A stretch of DNA of 9,099 nt from Solirubrobacteraceae bacterium (GTDB lineage Bacteria; Actinomycetota; Thermoleophilia; Solirubrobacterales; Solirubrobacteraceae), in assembly GCA_025935735.1 (NCBI GenBank), contig JAICUS010000215.1, positions 1 to 9,099 of the forward strand, written 5' to 3'. A program made the position numbers and the translations under genes. Positions 6,631 through 9,099 of the stretch are shown piece by piece (the stretch's first letter is position 1; each line of letters begins with the position of its first letter). The notes under the pieces are model-generated. The model did not search any database. It worked only from the letters and a program-made list of their open reading frames with translations, and was not told the DNA's origin.

Positions 6631-7861
6631 AGCGGCGCCCGGCGACGGGCGAGAGCGCCTCGTCGATCGCGTCGGCGTCGGCGCGCGCCTTCTCGGCCTC
6701 GAGCTTGGCCAGGCGCTCGGGCGTCAGCTCGCCGGCGTTCTCCTCCTCGATGCGCTGAAGCCACTCCGCCCCCGCGGCCTGCTCGGCCGCGTCGACGTCG
6801 ATGCGCCTGGTGGAGACGTACTTGTCGATCTCCTTGAACAGCTCGTCGACCAGGTGCTCCTGCGGCACCTTCTTGAGCGCCTTGCCGCGCGAGAAGATCA
6901 GGCCCTCGTTCTTGGCGCCGGTGATGCCGAAGTCCGCGTGCGAGGCCTCGCCGATGCCATTGACCGCGCAGCCGAGCACGGCCACCTCGATCGGGTCGGG
7001 GTAGCGCTCCAGCCGGCGCTCGATGTCGGCCACCACGCTGTCCATGTCGAACTGCAGGCGCCCGCAGGTCGGACAGGCGATCAGCACCGGGCCGCGCTCG
7101 CGCAGCTTGAGCGCCTTGAGGATCTCCCAGGCGACCTTGACCTCCTCCTCCGCGTGGAAGGTGGAGAGCGAGATGCGGATCGTGTCGCCGATGCCGTCGG
7201 CCAGCAGCGTGCCCAGGCCCACGGCCGACTTCAGCGAGCCCGTCCACTTGGTGCCGGCCTCGGTGATCCCCAGGTGCAGCGGATACGGGATGCGCTGCGA
7301 GAGCAGGCGGTTGGCGGCGATCGTGTTCGGCACCGAGGTCGACTTGATCGAGACCTTGAAGTTCGTGAAGTCCAGCCGCTCCATCAGCTCGACGAACTCG
7401 ACGCCCGCCGTGACCAGCGCCTCGACCGGGTTCTCGCGCTCGAGGTCGTGCAGGTGCTTGGGCAGCGAGCCGGAGTTGACCCCGATCCGCAGCGGCGTGC
7501 CCGCCGCCTTGGCCCGGTCGGCCACCTCGGCCACCTTCTCGGGCCCGCCGATGTTGCCGGGGTTCAGCCGCACGCAGTGGGCGCCGGCGTCGATCGCCTT
7601 CAGCGCCAGCGTGTGGTTGAAGTGGATGTCGGCGATCACCGGGATCGGCGACTCCACGACGATGGTCTTCAGCGCCTCGACGTCCTTCTCGCGCGGCACG
7701 GCGCAGCGCACGAGGTCCGCGCCCGCGGCGGCCACGCGGTGGATCTGGTCCATCGTGGCCTGGAGATTCGCCGTCTCCGTCTTGGTCATCGTCTGGACCG
7801 CGACCGGCGCGCCGCCGCCGATCTGCACGCCGCCGACGTTCACTGAGCGCTCGGAAGCCAT
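6611..7861 (-). CDS. ispG: 4-hydroxy-3-methylbut-2-enyl-diphosphate synthase (IspG/GcpE)
   Basis: The 416-residue protein is the [4Fe-4S] enzyme that reductively converts methylerythritol cyclodiphosphate to HMBPP in the cytoplasmic MEP isoprenoid pathway. Conserved segments appear in order: VAVQTMTKT, the R-C-A-V-P-R-E-K segment, IADIHFNHTLAL, VRLNPGNIG, GVNSGSLP, and LGITEAGT. Cluster ligands are Cys263 and Cys266 in CPTCGR, Cys298 in GCAVNGIGE, and Glu305. Their spacing (3, 32 and 7) equals that of E. coli Cys270, Cys273, Cys305 and Glu312. After the usual R-R-I-D-V ending the protein continues for roughly 55 residues rich in Ala, Glu and Arg, probably helical. The ATG at 7861 is the first in-frame start after a TGA three codons upstream. 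A GAGAGGGG run abuts the ATG, unusually close for a Shine-Dalgarno. The 3' end overlaps the convergent deacetylase gene by 20 bases. Function is certain; the role of the tail is not known. Confidence 0.97.
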   Translation of the reverse strand: MASERSVNVGGVQIGGGAPVAVQTMTKTETANLQATMDQIHRVAAAGADLVRCAVPREKDVEALKTIVVESPIPVIADIHFNHTLALKAIDAGAHCVRLNPGNIGGPEKVAEVADRAKAAGTPLRIGVNSGSLPKHLHDLERENPVEALVTAGVEFVELMERLDFTNFKVSIKSTSVPNTIAANRLLSQRIPYPLHLGITEAGTKWTGSLKSAVGLGTLLADGIGDTIRISLSTFHAEEEVKVAWEILKALKLRERGPVLIACPTCGRLQFDMDSVVADIERRLERYPDPIEVAVLGCAVNGIGEASHADFGITGAKNEGLIFSRGKALKKVPQEHLVDELFKEIDKYVSTRRIDVDAAEQAAGAEWLQRIEEENAGELTPERLAKLEAEKARADADAIDEALSPVAGRRFTRATA

Positions 7862-7891
7862 CCCCTCTCAGTGTAGGAGCGCAACAATCCT

Positions 7892-7910
7892 TCAAGTCCT
7901 GAAGTCTTGA
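7892..7910. repeat. Short tandem and inverted repeat in the divergent spacer
   Basis: AAGTCCTG (7894-7901) is followed at once by AAGTCTTG (7902-7909), two 8-base copies differing at one base. The same stretch contains the inverted pair TCAAG (7892-7896) and CTTGA (7906-7910). It lies just upstream of, and overlaps, the exporter -35 box, so it could be a second protein-binding site. It is short enough to arise by chance. Confidence 0.3.
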
Positions 7911-7935
7911 TGCCGAATAGTTCGGTAACTAAACT
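7907..7935 (+). promoter_or_regulatory. Predicted housekeeping-type promoter of the DHA2 exporter
   Basis: TTGATG (7907-7912) and TAAACT (7930-7935) are separated by exactly 17 bases. Each matches the sigma-70-type consensus at four of six positions. Transcription would start near 7942, five or six bases before the ATG at 7948. That would give an almost leaderless message, in keeping with the absence of a Shine-Dalgarno. The palindrome at 7918-7931 fills the spacer and touches the -10 box. Confidence 0.5.
7918..7931. promoter_or_regulatory. Candidate repressor operator (TAGTT-CGGT-AACTA)
   Basis: Perfect five-base arms TAGTT and AACTA flank a four-base centre. The element sits between the predicted -35 and -10 boxes of the exporter gene, a position where a bound dimer would block RNA polymerase. 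Drug exporters of this family are often controlled by an adjacent MarR- or TetR-type repressor. No such gene is in this window, but it could lie beyond the right edge. Confidence 0.45.
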
Positions 7936-7947
7936 TCTCGCAACGAA

Positions 7948-9099
7948 ATGATCTCAGACTCTCGAATCTCTCCCCATGTCTGGCGCGTCGCCATCGTCGT
8001 GATCCTCGGGGCCATCATGTCGGTCCTCGACACGACGATCGTCAACGTCGCGCTCGGCACGCTCGCCACGGACCTGCACAGCTCGCTGGACGACATCCAG
8101 TGGGTCGTGACGGGCTACCTGCTCGCGCTGGCCGCCGTGATCCCCGTCTCCGGCTGGGCCGTCACCCGCTTCGGCTCCCGGCGCCTCTATCTCATCTCCC
8201 TCGTGCTGTTCACCGCCGGCTCCGCGCTGTGCGGGCTCTCGTGGTCGACGGGCTCGCTGGTCGCCGCGCGCGTGCTCCAGGGCCTGGGCGGCGGCATGCT
8301 GATGCCGATCGGCCAGATGATCCTGGTCAAGGCCGCCGGCCCGCGCAACATGGCCAAGGTCATGAGCGCGATCGGCGTGCCGATCATCCTCGCCCCGGTG
8401 TTCGGCCCGACGCTGGGCGGCCTGCTCGTCGAGCACGCCGGCTGGCAGTGGATCTTCTTCGTCAACCTCCCCGTGGGCGTCGCCGCCGTGTTCGCCGCGC
8501 TGCGCCTGCTGCCGCGCGACAGCGCGGACCGCGCCGCCGCCGGCCGTCTGGACGCGACGGGGCTGGGGCTGGTCGCCACGGGCCTGGTCGGCGTCACGTA
8601 CGGCTTGGCCCAGAGCGGCAGCGCCGGTAGCCTGACCGCGAGCGCCGTGCTTGTCCCGTTCCTGATCGGCGTCGGTCTGGTCACCACCTTCGTGGTCCGC
8701 GCGCTGCGCATCGAGCGCCCGCTGCTCGACGTCCGCCTGTACGCCAACAAGGCGTTCGCCGCCGCCTCGGTGACCATGTTCGCGCTCGGCGCGGCACTGT
8801 TCGGCGCGATGGTGCTGATGCCGCTGTACTTCCAGCAGGTGCGCCACGAGGACGCGGTGATGACCGGCATCCTCGTCGCCCCGCAGGGCATCGGCGCCGC
8901 CGTGGCGATGTTCCTTTCCGGCCGCGTCACCCAGCGCCTCGGCGGCGGGCTGACCTCGCTGATCGGCGCCTCGATCACCATCGTGGCCACCGTCCCGTTC
9001 GTGCTGGTGGGCGCGAACACGTCGTTCGTGCTGATCGCCGCCGCGATGATCGTGCGCGGCTTCGGCATCGGCATGTCGATGATGCCGTCGATGACCGCC
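7948..9099 (+). CDS. DHA2-family MFS drug exporter, EmrB/QacA type (3' end beyond window)
   Basis: The visible 384 residues are the N-terminal and central part of a 14-helix drug:proton antiporter of the major facilitator superfamily. Family motifs are clear. LDTTIVNVAL in helix 1 carries the acidic residue Asp28. QWVVTGYLLALAAVIPVSGW precedes the motif A loop R-F-G-S-R-R-L-Y. Then come ARVLQGLGGGMLMPIG and the antiporter motif C FGPTLGG (152-158), followed by WQWIFFVNLPVG. The later R-P-L-L-D-V-R-L-Y, M-P-L-Y-F-Q-Q and A-P-Q-G-I-G segments are also typical. Members expel lipophilic or cationic compounds across the cytoplasmic membrane using the proton gradient; the substrate cannot be read from sequence. 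The ATG at 7948 follows an in-frame TAA at 7930-7932 and is the first possible ATG. No Shine-Dalgarno is seen, matching a near-leaderless transcript. The reading frame is still open at the window edge, where the family would need roughly 100 more residues. Confidence 0.95.
   Translation, partial: MISDSRISPHVWRVAIVVILGAIMSVLDTTIVNVALGTLATDLHSSLDDIQWVVTGYLLALAAVIPVSGWAVTRFGSRRLYLISLVLFTAGSALCGLSWSTGSLVAARVLQGLGGGMLMPIGQMILVKAAGPRNMAKVMSAIGVPIILAPVFGPTLGGLLVEHAGWQWIFFVNLPVGVAAVFAALRLLPRDSADRAAAGRLDATGLGLVATGLVGVTYGLAQSGSAGSLTASAVLVPFLIGVGLVTTFVVRALRIERPLLDVRLYANKAFAAASVTMFALGAALFGAMVLMPLYFQQVRHEDAVMTGILVAPQGIGAAVAMFLSGRVTQRLGGGLTSLIGASITIVATVPFVLVGANTSFVLIAAAMIVRGFGIGMSMMPSMTA

Larger units (their letters stand above)
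7862..7947. promoter_or_regulatory. Divergent ispG / DHA2 exporter control region
   Basis: This 86-base spacer is about 48% GC by my count, clearly lower than the coding DNA around it, as expected of a promoter region. It must serve ispG leftward and the exporter rightward. For ispG, TACACT (complement of 7870-7875) is a plausible -10, placing transcription start at or next to the ATG, but no good -35 stands at the right distance. The better-supported exporter promoter and palindrome are listed separately. Confidence 0.6.

Noticed and set aside
6854..7846. Plus-strand open frames antisense to ispG (also 7023-7910)
   Set aside because: They mirror a highly conserved enzyme gene and encode no recognisable domain.
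6504..7895. 463-codon minus-strand frame overlapping ispG in another phase
   Set aside because: IspG has all cluster ligands and conserved motifs in its own frame; this frame gives Arg/Gly/Ala-rich low-complexity sequence.
7954..9074. Minus-strand open frames opposite the DHA2 exporter (7954-8847 and 8187-9074)
   Set aside because: The plus strand encodes an unmistakable transporter from 7948 to the window edge; these are antisense shadows.

Overview
This is a GC-rich chromosomal stretch with strong third-position GC bias, which produces many long antisense ORFs that are not genes. The base composition, the ProS and IspG sequence style and the paired secreted glycosidase-like proteins suggest a high-GC actinobacterium, most likely of the Thermoleophilia/Solirubrobacterales type. 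That placement is inferred from sequence character and not proven by a marker gene. No rRNA, tRNA, CRISPR array, insertion sequence or integrase is visible, and no gap between genes exceeds about 90 bases.

Left edge: the first 27 codons of prolyl-tRNA synthetase (proS) run leftward off the window. Divergent from it is a Mn-type superoxide dismutase (161-766). A six-kilobase plus-strand block for cell-surface glycan processing follows. It begins with two translationally coupled, secreted, clan GH-A glycoside-hydrolase-like paralogues (806-2311 and 2308-3852). A GC-rich hairpin comes next, then a membrane O-acyltransferase fused to an SGNH domain (3911-5893), overlapping by ATGA a secreted NodB-type polysaccharide deacetylase (5890-6630). 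Together these could cut, O-acylate and de-N-acetylate an extracellular polysaccharide. There is no glycosyltransferase or flippase here, so this looks like a modification and turnover module rather than a synthesis locus.

Right side: ispG (MEP isoprenoid pathway) is on the minus strand, and its last six codons and stop overlap the 3' end of the deacetylase gene tail to tail by 20 bases. An 86-base AT-richer divergent spacer separates ispG from a DHA2-family drug exporter (EmrB/QacA type), which starts at 7948 and runs off the right edge. That spacer holds the best regulatory signal in the window: a -35/-10 pair with a 17-base spacer and a palindrome lying between them, as expected for a local repressor operator.

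In many Actinobacteria ispG and proS lie close together on one strand. Here they are still codirectional (minus strand), but the oppositely oriented SOD and glycan block lies between them. The genes are mostly well-known families. I see no clearly undescribed system; the least characterised part is the pair of tandem glycosidase-like paralogues.
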